Part shown: one piece after another, positions 33,640 through 45,300 of the stretch
Layout: each line of letters begins with the position of its first letter
Numbering within the stretch: the stretch's first letter is position 1
Origin: Eumeta japonica
Taxonomy: Eukaryota > Arthropoda > Insecta > Lepidoptera > Psychidae
Assembly (NCBI GenBank): GCA_005406025.1
Contig: BGZK01000891.1
Location: 124,001-188,000 of the forward strand
Length of the DNA: 64,000 bases
Reading direction: 5' to 3'
Position numbers and translations under genes: made by a program
The notes under the pieces: model-generated
The model's database searches: none
The model's input: only the letters and a program-made list of their open reading frames with translations
What the model was told of the DNA's origin: nothing

Positions 33640-33745
33640 TAAGATATGTGGAACGGTGGTGGCCGAATGTGGGCCGATAGCCGAATGATCAAAAGCGTTG
33701 CCTTTCGAAAAGAGGGTATCGAATTTGAATTCTCTTTTTGACTTA
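33640..33745 (+). repeat. tRNA-like SINE head
   Basis: GATAGCCGAATGATCAAAAGC resembles an A box and GGGTATCGAATTTGAATTC a degenerate B box, about 45 bases apart, as in tRNA-derived SINEs. No tRNA cloverleaf can be formed, so it is not a tRNA gene. Confidence 0.45.
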
Positions 33746-34089
33746 AGTTAAATAATATTCGATCAAGCCAAGTTTTTTTACTGTAGTCGAGGCCGTCCTC
33801 CACAACTGACAAAAAGTGTCAATTATGACACGGCACAGATCATAAGGTAAAATTACAGGGTATCCTTTACCGATGTCAAAAAAGAGGGCTTAATGATTTC
33901 ACAAATGATGTTCCACAAATGCGGTGACTTGAACTATAAAATAACATATTTTAAGTGAATATTCTCTTTTTACTTAAGTAATTAGGGTGTGTGACTGCGT
34001 TATGCAAAATAAATTCATAGTTGTTTCGAACAGTTTCATTCTCAAAATTCTCTTCAGTTTTTGGAAACTAGCGATATCTAGAATTTTAC

Positions 34090-34300
34090 TTCTATAGGAT
34101 ATTCTAGGCGCAGACAAGCAGGCAAGCTGTAGAAATAAGATATCTAGTCGAGAGAAGATTAGGCTGAGGGAAGAGAGAGAGTGGAGTGGTCAACTAGAAC
34201 TCTCACTTACTAGACGAAACGTAACAGCGGAAACGGCTCCTTCACGTGGGTATTCTGTGAGAGTGTAGTATAACACAGGTCGAACCGGACCATTTTTAAG
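34090..34300 (+). repeat. Interspersed repeat family X, copy 3
   Basis: Contains CTCACTTACTAGACGAAACG, AACAGCGGAAACGGCTCCTT, GGTATTCTGTGAGAGTGTAG and CAGGTCGAACCGGACCATTT. Order and spacing match copy 1 at 14.9 kb and copy 2 at 21.2 kb. This copy extends furthest in the 3' direction. Confidence 0.6.
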
Positions 34301-34579
34301 CTATAGGTAAGTTATAGCCAAGTTGTCTGCGGTACGGCTCTACAACAATAAATTACCTTCACGGTGTACGAGTCTTTATTATCTTTGCTATAAATTTAAT
34401 GCATTAACGATCCATTGAACAGAAAAAAAACATAGAAAAGAAAAACCAACTATTTACTGTGGGCCTGCTATATCATGTTTTTAAGGCATTTAAAATAGCA
34501 AAAAAGCATGAGCATCAACCAATTATACGACCTTTCATATGATTGTCTTAATAGGGTCATTGTTTAGGGTAGAACAACT

Positions 34580-35160
34580 TTACTTTCACGTAACTTCTGA
34601 ATTCACGCTTGCAACAGCTGCTCATTTGCGACTTCATTCATGCATGCCCCGTACGATAAAGTAAACAAAAACTCTGCGCCTCTGCGCAGTCGGTAAATAG
34701 GCAACTATTTTCTATTACATGCCTGCAGCCCGAATCTGTATTACATCCACCCCGAATGAAAAATCTGAAGTTTATCCGTGTTGTTATCGTTGCTCCGGCA
34801 CACTTTTTATGTCTCTCAAATTTTAATATTCGAATTTATTGTAGGATCTGTTAAACATAAGGTCGACATTCCCCAATCACAGTCGGTTAACCGTACGCCG
34901 ACACAATATGCGGCGAACCGAAGCCGATTGTTCGGCAATCGCGGCACACAACGCTGACGGGTACAAGTGAACGTTGCAATAGTTTTGGGTTAACGCAACG
35001 TACACGCGCGGCTTAATTTACACGAACGCGATATTAATCCGGTAAACATTCGCTACATCCGCATATTTAATTAAACGCGCAGTGTAGCGATTCGAGCGTA
35101 TCTAAACGGTTCGATCGGGTATAGCGGCGCACTAGGAATCTGTAAACCCATGATTTTTAT
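34580..35160. promoter_or_regulatory. Candidate regulatory block, CpG-rich
   Basis: The stretch 34840-35140 has many CpG dinucleotides (TACGCCGACACAATATGCGG, AACGCAACGTACACGCGCGG), and CTGCGC/GCGCAG forms a small hairpin at about 34677-34690. There is no long frame and no repeat within the window. It directly precedes a Helitron insertion. Its role is unknown, and a promoter or enhancer is only one option. Confidence 0.25.
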
Positions 35161-35203
35161 TGTAGTTTTCGGATAATCATTATGTTTAAAATGCATATAT
35201 TGA

Positions 35204-35877
35204 CTAGCTTCTACCCACGTCTCCGCCCGTGTGGACATCCATTCTTTCATCGTATATTTCGACCGATAACTCCATTAACCATGATTTCGATGTTATCTCT
35301 GATATCGATTCCAGTCCCGGCTCCACTTCTTATCCCGATTCTCATCCCTATCTTGATTCCGTTTCTCTTCAAAATATACATAATGCACCCACGGCTCCGG
35401 CCACGATATCGATCGACCAGAATCCTTTCATCTCTCTTTTTGATCGATGAAGTCATCAACCATGATTTCCATTTCGCCCCCGTTCTCGAATCCATACAAG
35501 AAAAGCCCAAATCCTCACACTGAAAACACTCGTAATTCTGCAAATTATTTTGGTACGAAACAATTTAGTTTACGCTCTTGTTCTCGTACTCAATCCTGCT
35601 CGCGACTTCAATACCCAATCGATGTTGAACTTGAATCTGTCTTGAACGTTGTTGTCACCAATAATCAATCGGCATAAGTGAAGAATTCGTTCCACGATCA
35701 ACGCAAGCAAAGTCGCGAACAAAAGTTAGCACCTTACATATTGTAGTATATATAATTATTACTCTAATGTACAAAATATATTACAGTACAGTTTCAGATA
35801 ATTCTGTTCTGCCGTTGAAGCGTAATTGAGTAACAAACATCCAAACACAAATTTTCACATTTGTAATATTAATAGGA
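35204..35877 (-). mobile_element. Non-autonomous Helitron, both ends visible
   Basis: Read on the minus strand it starts TCCTATTAATATTACAAATG, preceded by a host A, and ends in a GC-rich segment (the complement of TTCTACCCACGTCTCCGCCC) and AGCTAG followed by T. That fits the Helitron rule: TC start, CTAG end, insertion between A and T. Length 674 bp. The interior (35265-35480) is a quasi-repetitive GATTCC/GATCTC/CCCGG stretch that produces three overlapping open frames; these are composition artefacts. No Rep protein is present. Confidence 0.75.
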
Positions 35878-36201
35878 TTAATAAGTTAAACATGTTCCTT
35901 TTTTTGTGTAGTGTTTCGATTTTACGGTTTCAAACTTTCAACACACCTCTTTATACGAAAAACTTTGTAAATATTTGTCCCAATTTTTGGCATGATTAAT
36001 TCAACATCATAAAATTTCCAGAATTTCGCAACATTTTCTAAAATACATATAAATTTCTCCTCCGCTTGCGAATCTGGCTTGCTTTTTAATATTTATTTTG
36101 TTTTTTTTTGTTAGGCTTCTTTATCTCCACCATGTGAGCAATCAAATGTTATTTTGTTTTATCAATATCATTGAATACAATATTTATATATTAAGCTCAC
36201 C

Positions 36202-36525
36202 TAGCTTTGCTCGCGCGTAGACAGAGTATGAATTGTTCATTTTTTATATCAACCTGTAACGCCATCGAACATGATCTCTATCTCGGTCCTACTCTCGATT
36301 CCGTTTCCGGACCGATGTTCAACTTATGCCTCTTTTTAGCATAAGAATTTGTTTCTAAAGAACAAATTCTTTATTTATGCCGATTAGTTAGGCTTTACTT
36401 ATTCCGATTCGCAGAAACACAAGCAACGTCATAAGCTACAGTGAGCAGAAAGCTTATATGTTATTCTGATTGTTAGGCATGATTGAGTTGAAAACCTCCC
36501 CACTTTCACATTTATAATATTAATT
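36202..36525 (-). mobile_element. Short non-autonomous Helitron
   Basis: The low-coordinate end CTAGCTTTGCTCGCGCG mirrors the GC-rich CTAG terminus of these elements, and the high-coordinate end TTTCACATTTATAATATTAAT is the usual 5' start read in reverse. The interior has ATCTCTATCTCGGTCC and TTCCGTTTCCGGACC, like the 35-kb copy. The start base is uncertain. Confidence 0.6.
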
Positions 36526-37980
36526 AAATTAAACTAACTTTATTTGCGAGCGTTGATATAGCGGCGTTAGGCTTACGTGCCCTCACCTGTCAGATCTAAC
36601 TATCATCCATTACCATCAACTTCAACACCACTTTAATATTTTTAATTACATAAAAATTACTTTTATTGATTAAATAAAATAGTTAAATAAAAGATGTCGT
36701 AGATTTTTGTGTAGACTTATATAAGATTGATATTTTTTTGTAAATCATTGTTATATGTATCAAAAGGTTTAGCCATTCCACGAAAATATGTCAGTCAAAG
36801 AGGCAATTTTGTAGACTCCTTGACAAAAAAAAGCCAACAGCTCGCTATAAATTGTAGCATAATGTTGCATAGCTAAAAATATTTTTCAACAAATAGGCTA
36901 TGAAATACTGAAAAAAACAACTTTCAATTTGACCGTTAGTTCCAAAGATTAGTGCGTTTTAAATAAAAAATAAAAACAAGGAAACTCTTCAGCACTTCAG
37001 CTCATATTAGTATAGATAATAAATACATCACTTATGAAATTTCTTTTACTGGCATGTAGCACTAGTAAGGGTTTTCAAACAAGGGGTCGACTTGTTTCAT
37101 GTGAACATAATGATCATTAAAAAAATTACTAGTATTCAAAAAATATGTATGCGGGAACAACTATGTGATAACGGTATATCAATTAATTTTGGTTTATATT
37201 TATTGTAATTTGTAATCATACTATATTTTCTATTTATCAGTATATATTTTCAGAAAAGTTCGACAGTGCATATTATAAATGAGGTTGTGTAATATATGGT
37301 TCCATTACCTTGCTCGACACTTTTTTTTCGTTATATCATTCACATTTGTTCTCTTTGAAATATAAACTTTATACGATATTAATACAAATCTTCAATACAA
37401 TACAGTACAACACAATAAAATACAAGTAATTAAATTAAATCATTTGAGTAGCCAATTTCGTCTATCAGTGGTGTTCTATTCATCAAGAATCTCTTATATG
37501 AAGAATGCCCAATTAATGTTCTAATGCGTCTAAATTATATAGAAATATTTTTTTATTTTACGCAAAAAAAAATTAAAAACTTTTAGAAAATTGTGAGGTT
37601 ACTGTTTCAGTCCGATTTTGAAAAACGAGTTTCCATCATATTTTGACGTTTTAGGGTCCTAGGAATCTATTTTTATGGTACGTTCATTAAATGAGATAAA
37701 AATTCTCTTTTTAGTATTTAATATTGCCGTGACGTTAATTTTGATTAAATTGTGTGTGTTAGTTTGCCGTAGATGTATGATTATGTTGCAGTGTAGTTAG
37801 TGGGAATAAAAAATGGTTTGTGTGGAATATCACCTCCTTACCTCTGCACTGAAAAAACAATTAAAACTCATTAGGCTTCTAATATTACGATATACAAACA
37901 ATTAAATATATAATATCCGTAGTCATTTCAAAATAGTTATGAATAAGATAGTCATACTTGCAGGAACGCTTTAATTAATA
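36526..37980. other. AT-rich stretch, nothing recognised
   Basis: No motif-bearing frame and no clear repeat ends seen. Confidence 0.4.
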
Positions 37981-37999
37981 AATTATTATATTTGTTACA

Positions 38000-38235
38000 T
38001 TAAGATTACGCTTGTTATACAGCAAGAACGGGATCGGAATTTGAAAATACATATGCGTGAATCGCGGTTGAAATTAGGTCAACTTAAGAAAAACAGAGTC
38101 GGGATAGAGTATGAAAACGGAAATGCAAATGGGAAGGGAATAGAAACGGAATTACAATCGAGGTCTAGATCGGGCTTGAGACTGGAGAGACGACGGGCTA
38201 CTGGCTTGAATTCACAAGCGCCTTCGTAAAACCTA
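38000..38235 (+). repeat. Purine-rich block resembling Helitron interior, opposite orientation
   Basis: GAACGGGATCGGAATTTG, GAATAGAAACGGAATTAC and GAGGTCTAGATCGGGC look like the complement of the GATTCC/GATCTC stretch inside the 35-kb Helitron. The 62-codon frame (38041-38229) is Arg/Gly/Asn-rich for that reason. No termini were found. Confidence 0.35.
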
Positions 38236-38504
38236 AAAATACATTCAAACGTTTGCCTTATAGGTGATTATTTTTTTATAAAGTTACAAAGTGGTGAAGA
38301 TCTTTAAATTTTTAAGGATTTTTTTTTGTATAAAATACTTTCTTAGTTCGAAGAATTTAGACATTGCTGTTTTTAATATATTAAGTCGTCGATTTTAGTA
38401 AATTTCTTTAGAAATCTGACTTCTGTATTTGTTCTCATGGCGGAGCTTTGCAGAAATTTTGTCATAATATGTTCTCTGTGGCCGACGAAGTTCAGAAAAT
38501 AGCA

Positions 38505-38770
38505 TTGGTCCAAAAATGTATATATGTATGTTTATATATGTCTCATTGTATGTTTATATATGTATGTATCGGGATATAACGTGGCATCACAATAGAGCCC
38601 GCAATTCTCAAAAGATCATAATGCAATTTGGCACACTCATTTTATAGGAGATCACCTTGAGCGAGTTCGAAGATGAGTTTAGAAATGGTGGCCATTTGAA
38701 ATTCTGAAAATACTAAAAACGATATTTCAATGGTTTTCTCATGAGATAACTTTTAAACGATTAGAAAAAA
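38505..38770 (+). repeat. Unclassified interspersed repeat fragment
   Basis: TATGTATGTTTATATATGTC, repeated, then TCGGGATATAACGTGGCATC and GAGATAACTTTTAAACGAT. I recall similar phrases from lepidopteran repeats, but no boundaries or class can be given. Confidence 0.35.
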
Positions 38771-39189
38771 ATTAGTAAACAAAAAAAAAATTAAGTTTAA
38801 AAAAAAAAATAACTGTTTAAACTATTTATATTCAGTCAAATTTGAATGAGAAATGTACGTCCAATTTGAATGCTGAATGGCCTTTTTTAAATTGACTTTG
38901 ATTCATTCAAATAAATATTCTGCACAGAGTCGTTTTGTATAACTATTTGAAGTAGCAAATACTATCCCATATTATTTCTCTACATATTATATTTGCACAG
39001 TTAACACAAAAATGTGTTACTAAGGTTTGGTTGTTTTCTGATTTCATAAAACATGCACGAAATATCCAGAAATAGTACACTTAAAAAATGGATGTTCAAA
39101 ATTATAAGGGTTCCTTGCTGACTACAGAACTCTATAAGGACCTGCACAGATTAAAGGAATGCTTAAAAATTCTTTACATTTTCGTATAT

Positions 39190-39560
39190 TCATGGTTTCC
39201 TTAAAATGTTCCAAACGCGGCTTGCGATTGGGGCGGGGTGTGATCTCGGTGGTGGTCATGCAGAGAGTGAATGGAACAGGTCTGTATCGTCAACAAAACG
39301 AGTAACCAATGATTTGATAAGTCATTTCTATTATGTTCATTAAAAATATATAAATAGCGAGAACGATTTAAAAGTAGCCTCCTCACGTTACTTCCACACC
39401 GCGACTTGAACACTGACGATCAACCGCGCCGGACACACACTCGTCCGCTACTATGAATTAAATATTTATCCATATGAATGTCCCAAGTTGCTGGTGAGGA
39501 GCTAGAAGCAGCCGAGGCGCCGTTCTGCTCCGAGATCTAGAAATACGTGCAATTTTATTC
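39190..39560. promoter_or_regulatory. Candidate promoter or enhancer block
   Basis: CpG-richer block with GGGGCGGGGTGTG at 39231-39243 (an Sp1/KLF-type box) and TATAAATAG at about 39349-39357 on the plus strand. No clear initiator is seen 25-35 bases downstream, and no recognisable exon. The minus-strand 70-codon frame has no motif. Confidence 0.25.
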
Positions 39561-40500
39561 CTCAAGGCGGTCTCCTAGATTATGTTCCAGGATCGTTCCG
39601 AATTATCTAATATGAACTGTATGTTAAATTCACCGATGTCAAATTCATGAATGTAAATATTTAATATCCATGAGTGTACTTATTAGACTTAAAAAGATAA
39701 TCGTGACTCTTAAGCAATAGATAATAATAGTAAGAATCGTAGGGAGTAATCATTCTTTAGGAAACTCACAATTAAATTATTAGACTTAAGACCAACTACT
39801 TAAAATTAAGATCCGACATTAGAAACTTGTACCTTCATCTGTTAATTGAATCAAATAATAATATTATAAATTTATGAGAACAATGTCTGCCGCCGTAGTC
39901 CTGTTCCTACTTAAATTATTAATCAATTAATAATTGTTTTTTTGCTTCTTATGCTAATTGCGCATCGCAAGAACAAAACTTTCGAATATGATGTTTTACA
40001 TCTCGTTACAATAGGTAGCGACCTTTATGACTGCTACAGCTACCTGCAGCCAGGTGTAAGCAGGTAGGTAATACGAACTTAGTTCCCTAATCTGTTAATT
40101 AAAAAAATATTAAACACATATGTAAAGTTTACGAAATTCAAAACATATTTATAACTGGCAGTTACCATGAAACTATTTATAGCCTATATAAAAGGAAAGA
40201 AATTAATGTTAACAGCAGCGAGACTGCGGTGACAGACATTGTTCTCATAAATTTTTAATATTGTTATTTGCCTTTAAAACATTATTTGATTTAATTATCA
40301 GATGAGGGTACATTTTTCTAACGTCAGATCTTAGACTATTCCTGCATGCAAAGCGTCTTTTTTGTTTTAAATCATACGAGCATTTTCAAGTCTTGTTTCA
40401 GGAGAACTATTTTTTTGTAACTATTGTTATTACTCTTTTTATTCTGTTTATTGTATAATTTTTATTTTTTTAACAATGATTAAATTAAATAAAAGTTATA
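39561..40500. other. AT-rich stretch, nothing recognised
   Basis: No gene or repeat boundary seen. Confidence 0.4.
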
Positions 40501-40508
40501 CAATTTGT

Positions 40509-40547
40509 GCACACACATGCGCGCACAGACACACACACACACACACA
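40509..40547. repeat. (CA)n microsatellite, interrupted
   Basis: ACACACAC runs with an internal ATGCGCGCACAG interruption. Confidence 0.9.
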
Positions 40548-41221
40548 AAATCACACATAGCACGCTTTGTAACATTTGTACTGTACAAACAACGCATAAA
40601 CAGATAAATTAAAAAACCGTTAATAAAAGCTGGTAAATGATATACATGTGCGGAAATAGCCAATTCGATACATATGAAGGTCTTGTAGCTATTCGTTTTG
40701 AACTTGTCATACGCCTGATCAATCTCCCCTTCCCACCATGCACGAGCTTGTCCCAGGATTACGGTCGAGTGTGTTCAATAATGAACAGCCCATAATCTGT
40801 CTGCTCAGAAAATAGATTGAAGCGGATAAGCGCTATGAATGGCATATCTGAAAGTAACATTTTATCGGTGTCAATTTTCCTAAAACTCTTATTATTGGAA
40901 AACCGAGGTTAACTGATTACCGAGGTCCTGCTTGAAGCAAAACTGGCAGTTTCCAGTTCGTCGGGCGCAACTGCGATGTGAAAATATCGCTTAAAAGTTT
41001 TTCAATAACCTGAACCCCTATCGATCAACGCCGTGTTAGCCTATTTTTCATGAAATTTGTACTTCAACAGCTCCTCAGTGTGTGAATTCCATGGGAGAGA
41101 TTTGTTTCCATGTGGTATTAAAATATTAATTTTAAATTACGGAACACTTAAAAATAGTAAGGACTACGTGTCGTTTTATTTATGACAACAGATTTTCTCG
41201 TACTAACGATAATTTTACTAG

Positions 41222-41268
<47 letters not shown>

Positions 41269-42109
41269 TATATTTATTTACTTCATCATTGTATCTTAAT
41301 TTATAATATACATGTTTATTTCTTTTTTTAATAGAAAGAATTCCCATTTTTCATATCCTTGTAAAGCATTTACATAGTTTATTATAACACGCACGTATAT
41401 GAAAGAATGTTGCAGTCGTATCAAAATTAATTTCAAACGCTGAAAGTCATATAAAATGGCGAAAGTACAATAAACACGTTGATAAATTACCCACGGGCGG
41501 AATATTCAATGAAAGTCCCATTAATCTGAGCGCCCACTACTGGACGTTTAATATTCGGGCAACGTTCGTCCTTGATAAGGGCTCAGAGTCAAATAAATTT
41601 AAATAACGTTAATTATTATAATGTATGAAAATAATGTAAACATGCCTTAAAAAGTAACAATTTTTCACATTTTATTGCTTTCAAAAACATCATCAAAACC
41701 ATGTGCAAATTGTATAAAAAAAACACATATTTTTTTATAGGTGTGCTCGGCCTAGATATTAACGGAGTTCTAAGCTGCCACGAATTAATATAGACCACAA
41801 ATTAACTGAGATCGACTGTTCTACTATATTAGTAGCAGGAGAGGTGGAGGTAGCATTTTTGTGTACATTGGTTTTGTAATGAATTTTCAGTATGTCTAAA
41901 TATATCTTTTTCTCTATTATTTATATAACCTATATAAATTATTAGACTTAATATATGTATAAGTAACTGTACGACACTTATATGTTTTTATAAGGTTCGT
42001 ACGTACTAAATGAGCCATATGGTTCTTTTCTGATATGTTCTTTCAATAGCCTAAATCTTTTGACGAAAATCGTATTCATAAATGCAGAATTTTAATTTAT
42101 GAAAGAAGT
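40548..42109. other. Intergenic stretch, weak CpG patch
   Basis: Holds the AT microsatellite listed separately. A CpG-richer patch at about 41450-41590 is unique within the window. A 60-codon minus frame (41616-41798) has no motif. Confidence 0.4.
41223..41273. repeat. (AT)n microsatellite
   Basis: About 24 AT repeats with one C interruption. Confidence 0.95.
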
Positions 42110-42330
42110 GTGGATATGAAAATAAAGCATGTCTTTGTTTGCGAATTCCGTAACTAGAGACTTTGATGAAATTTGGTGTGGTAATAGTTTATACTCCGAA
42201 GTAGTACATATATGGAATAATTTTTATCCCGTTTCGCAGCAGTTTTTTTTCATTGCACATATTTATCATAACTGATCATAGATGGCGCTAGCTGTACTCA
42301 TGGTTCCGTTCGCGTGGAATTGGTATTTAA
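42110..42330 (+). repeat. Helitron-like repeat body
   Basis: CTTTGATGAAATTTGGTGTG then AGTAGTACATATATGGAATA and ATTTTTATCCCG. The phrase 'gatgaaatttggt ... ggacata ... ctttttatcccg' is one I remember from many lepidopteran Helitrons. No terminus seen. Confidence 0.5.
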
Positions 42331-42445
42331 ATACAAGGACATCGAGAGCAAGACAGGGATCGAGATTATTGTGTGCGCAACGTCAGCATTAGATATAAAA
42401 AAAAAATTTGGTTGCCTGTAAAGTCGGTATACGGGCGAAAGTTTT

Positions 42446-42864
42446 ACGTGACAACGACTTTGAATGGTAAAATCATTTTAATGTGAATATTCATTCGTAT
42501 AGTAGGAAGAAGGATGAAATAATAGTAACAATTTAAAACATTTATTTATACAAAGAATTATATTTAAAACATTAATTTATACAAAGAATCTCGCACTGAA
42601 TTTCATATTAACAAAATTTTATTTTTACCTTTACACATACATACGTATTTATATACAAATATACATACAATAACAATACATTTGCAAGCTATGCACTAAT
42701 TCTCTAGTGCTGCGCGCGCGGCAGACCGATCATAGTTGAGTGGGAGAGGGCGCAAGGCATTCGGCGGGCCTCTCTCTCGTTCGGTGACTCATCGTTACGT
42801 TACCGAGCGTTACACTTTTTCAAAGTGACTCCCAGCCGCAACCTAATTTAAGACGTTGTCACGT
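42446..42864. mobile_element. 419-bp element with 15-bp terminal inverted repeats
   Basis: The left end ACGTGACAACGACTT (42446-42460) and right end AAGACGTTGTCACGT (42850-42864) are inverted copies with two mismatches. Inside is a 28-bp direct duplication (42531-42558 and 42562-42589, one mismatch, core TTATACAAAGAAT) and a CpG-rich part (42715-42835) with GCGCGCGCGG. There is no coding potential, so this is a MITE-type element. Its left shoulder (GTCGGTATACGGGCGAAAG) belongs to a sequence I remember as frequent in butterflies, so the true boundaries may be wider. Confidence 0.65.
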
Positions 42865-43047
42865 CAATAAAGTAAAAGATATAGGTGTGAAATCTATATC
42901 CATTAGAGCAGAGCTGCGGGTGAATGCAAGTGAATTATAAATTTAAAAGGAAATAAGAGAGACTAGGTTGTAGGAGTGAGAATATGTGTAAAATTCTAGC
43001 TAATTCCAGGGCCTTATAGAACTTTCTTTTACGTTCTAGAACTTCCA

Positions 43048-43076
43048 TTATCATCATCATCATCATTATCATCATC
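43048..43076. repeat. (ATC)n microsatellite
   Basis: Repeats of TCA with single-base interruptions. Confidence 0.9.
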
Positions 43077-43899
43077 CGCTCAACCTCCAGTCAGTCGCAA
43101 TGACTGAGAGGGACAAAGGGACAAGTTCCGATATACTGAAGGAAGCGTATTTATACAAGAGAAGTGTAGGTTCTTGTCTGGTTTACATTTATCTTTGTAG
43201 TGCGTCAACTAATCTTATTTTGTTATTGTGCCATTATTAATGCCTAATGAAATGAAATTATTAATAATATTTAGATAGTGTTGCGAAAACACAGGTGTAT
43301 CAGTTCGCAGCAAAGTTACCAGTCTTTTTTTTTGTCATTTTAGAACTTTCTGGGAAAAAAACCAAAAAAATGTGCGGACAGCACCATAGAAATAAAGCTA
43401 TTTAAAAATTATATTTTTTTTTTGTTTAAATATACTTCCATAACAACTCTTCACGAATATAATTACACAATCACAGAACATAGACGTACAAAACTTAAAT
43501 AATTACAAAACGATGTAATGAATATATATTTAACTTCTCCAATTAAAACCCAATGCGTTCAAGAAATCCTAATTTGTTTGTTGTGATGAAAGATCAGCAG
43601 TTGATGAAGATTTTCATAATTTTTGGTCAGTAGTGTTTCTTTCCAGAATATAGAAATATGATGATAGATAAATGGGGAAATAAATATAATAACGTCTCAT
43701 GCAGCCTCGTATCACGAGTCAGTCAAAAATTAAAAATTTACTCGCTTTTTACAAAAAAAAAATAATAATAATGATGCTCATGTATTTGTTACAGGCACTG
43801 AAAAAATTACTAATCCTAAATAAAACACTAAATCCAATCGCAATAAAACAAACCGAATCAAACTCGATTACCACAGTTTACTATGCTAATGCTACAAGC

Positions 43900-44240
43900 C
43901 TCAAATTCATCGAAGCGGGGCGTGCTGTACGACAAGTTTTTCAGCGCGGCCGGCGGACCTTCGCGGCGGATCTACATAGTTGAACGTTCTCAAATCCTCA
44001 ATCGGATTAGCGAACTTGTTAGTATTTCGCTGAACACGGCGCCGGCGCGGCGGGCCGGGCGCGTTAGCACCGCGCGCCGTGTGACCGTCAATAAGACGCG
44101 CATTGTTACGGCGGTCGGAAATATTGCGACGAAGCGATGATCGTGTGTTTCCCGAACACAATGCGCATTGTGAGGCGGTCGCGAGGTTTTTCCTTCCCTC
44201 CGAAGGCCCTTAAAGTTACGCGTGCGTGTTTTTTTTTCCG
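43900..44240. other. CpG-rich block, unidentified
   Basis: The most CpG-rich part of the window (GGCGCCGGCGCGGCGGGCCG around 44039-44058). Three or four overlapping frames stay open on both strands (for example plus 43883-44140, minus 43907-44161), which is what GC-rich DNA does by chance. None has a recognisable domain. It may be a promoter or 5' exon, or part of a mobile element. It directly precedes the mariner relic. Confidence 0.35.
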
Positions 44241-44384
44241 TGATCGAGTAGGTGTAACGTGAAAAGCCCTTGTAGAGTTTGTCGTCGTGTGGGAGGTAAC
44301 TCGGAAAGATTTGCGATACTACAAAAAATATGTTACAAATCATTTTTTTACACATATCTGCTCGTAAAATCCACGGTAGTGTCT

Positions 44385-45300
44385 ATGCAAAGTTCCTTAC
44401 ATCTAAACGAAAATTTAAAACGTTTTCCAGTCTTAATCAAAACCTCTTCAACAGCCTTCTCAAATGTCGTCGGTGCACATTTCGGCGATGAAAGCTACTT
44501 TTCTATGAGTTGATTTTTTGTTTAGGGGAATAAAGAACAATCACACACTGCTAAATTGGGGTTGTAAGGAGGATTACTTGTAAGCTTAACCAGTGCGTTG
44601 TCCAGTAAGTTCCTTGCTTTGAGCGCTGAGCGTGCGAACGCATTATCGCGGTAAAGCAACAGACTACGGAGAGCTGTTGAGCTTGGTCCGAAGTTGAGGT
44701 GGAGCTTCTAGTATACGTTTGAAAACATACTGTTTACTATTGATACTCCTTTAAACTCGTAAATGTACTGACAGAAAATAACGCAATAATAAAAAAAACA
44801 GGCGATCAAAACTTTTTCTACACCTCTCGCTCGCCTCATTTTGATAGATATCGGTTCATTTTGAAACAACTTTGAAACAGGCGTCAGTACGCCTGACGCT
44901 TCGTTTGTAGATCGTACTGATAAATCTAAGATCCATCGCCCGTGACGACATCTCAAACGATGAATCTGCTTTAAATTTTACCATCGTATCACGTCATTAT
45001 ATTTTTACCCAAACCTTATTCTGCGCCTCGTTAGATTGTGCGGTACCCAGCGTGAAACTTTCTTCTTTATGCGATGATTCCTTTGTAAAAGTTCATACAC
45101 ACTTTTCAATCTAACCTGTAATTAATATACGCTAAGTCTCTTTTTGTGTATTTTCATATCCTTTTAGATTAAGTATTTCACTGGCATCATGTTTTCTTTT
45201 GTAACATGCTCAAAAGACGGCTACTTCTTTCTTCGTCCACCAGTTACTCGATCACGCTTAAATTCACTAAACCAGCAACAACGCTTTAGAAGAAGAGCTT
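44385..45300 (-). pseudogene. Mariner transposase relic
   Basis: Pieces appear in order on the minus strand from high to low coordinates: WFSEFKRDRV (about 45260), GRWILDL (about 44935; from the TGDxxWI block holding the first catalytic Asp, here degenerate), FQNEPISIKMRRARGVEK (about 44860), ACFF, LLYRDNAFARSALKARN (about 44660; the second catalytic Asp survives in RDNA), then NPPYNPNLAVCDCSLFP (about 44565; the third Asp survives in CD) and, after frameshifts, FEKAVEEVLIK (about 44455). This is the mariner DD34D layout over most of a transposase. Stops and frameshifts inactivate it. It is a different subfamily from the relic at 26 kb. Terminal inverted repeats were not found. Confidence 0.85.

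Noticed and set aside
33640..33745. tRNA gene
   Set aside because: The B box is degenerate and no acceptor stem is possible; better explained as a SINE head.
35182..35677. Four overlapping frames of 73-113 codons
   Set aside because: They come from the quasi-repetitive pyrimidine-rich interior of a Helitron. Repeats such as Ile-Pro-Ile are a composition effect.
39190..39400. A core promoter with TATA box
   Set aside because: TATAAATAG is frequent by chance in AT-rich DNA and no initiator or exon follows, so it is kept only as a low-confidence candidate block.
43699..44513. Cluster of overlapping 84-121-codon frames on both strands
   Set aside because: Frames open on several phases and both strands at once are expected in CpG-rich DNA. 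None shows a domain or splice sites.
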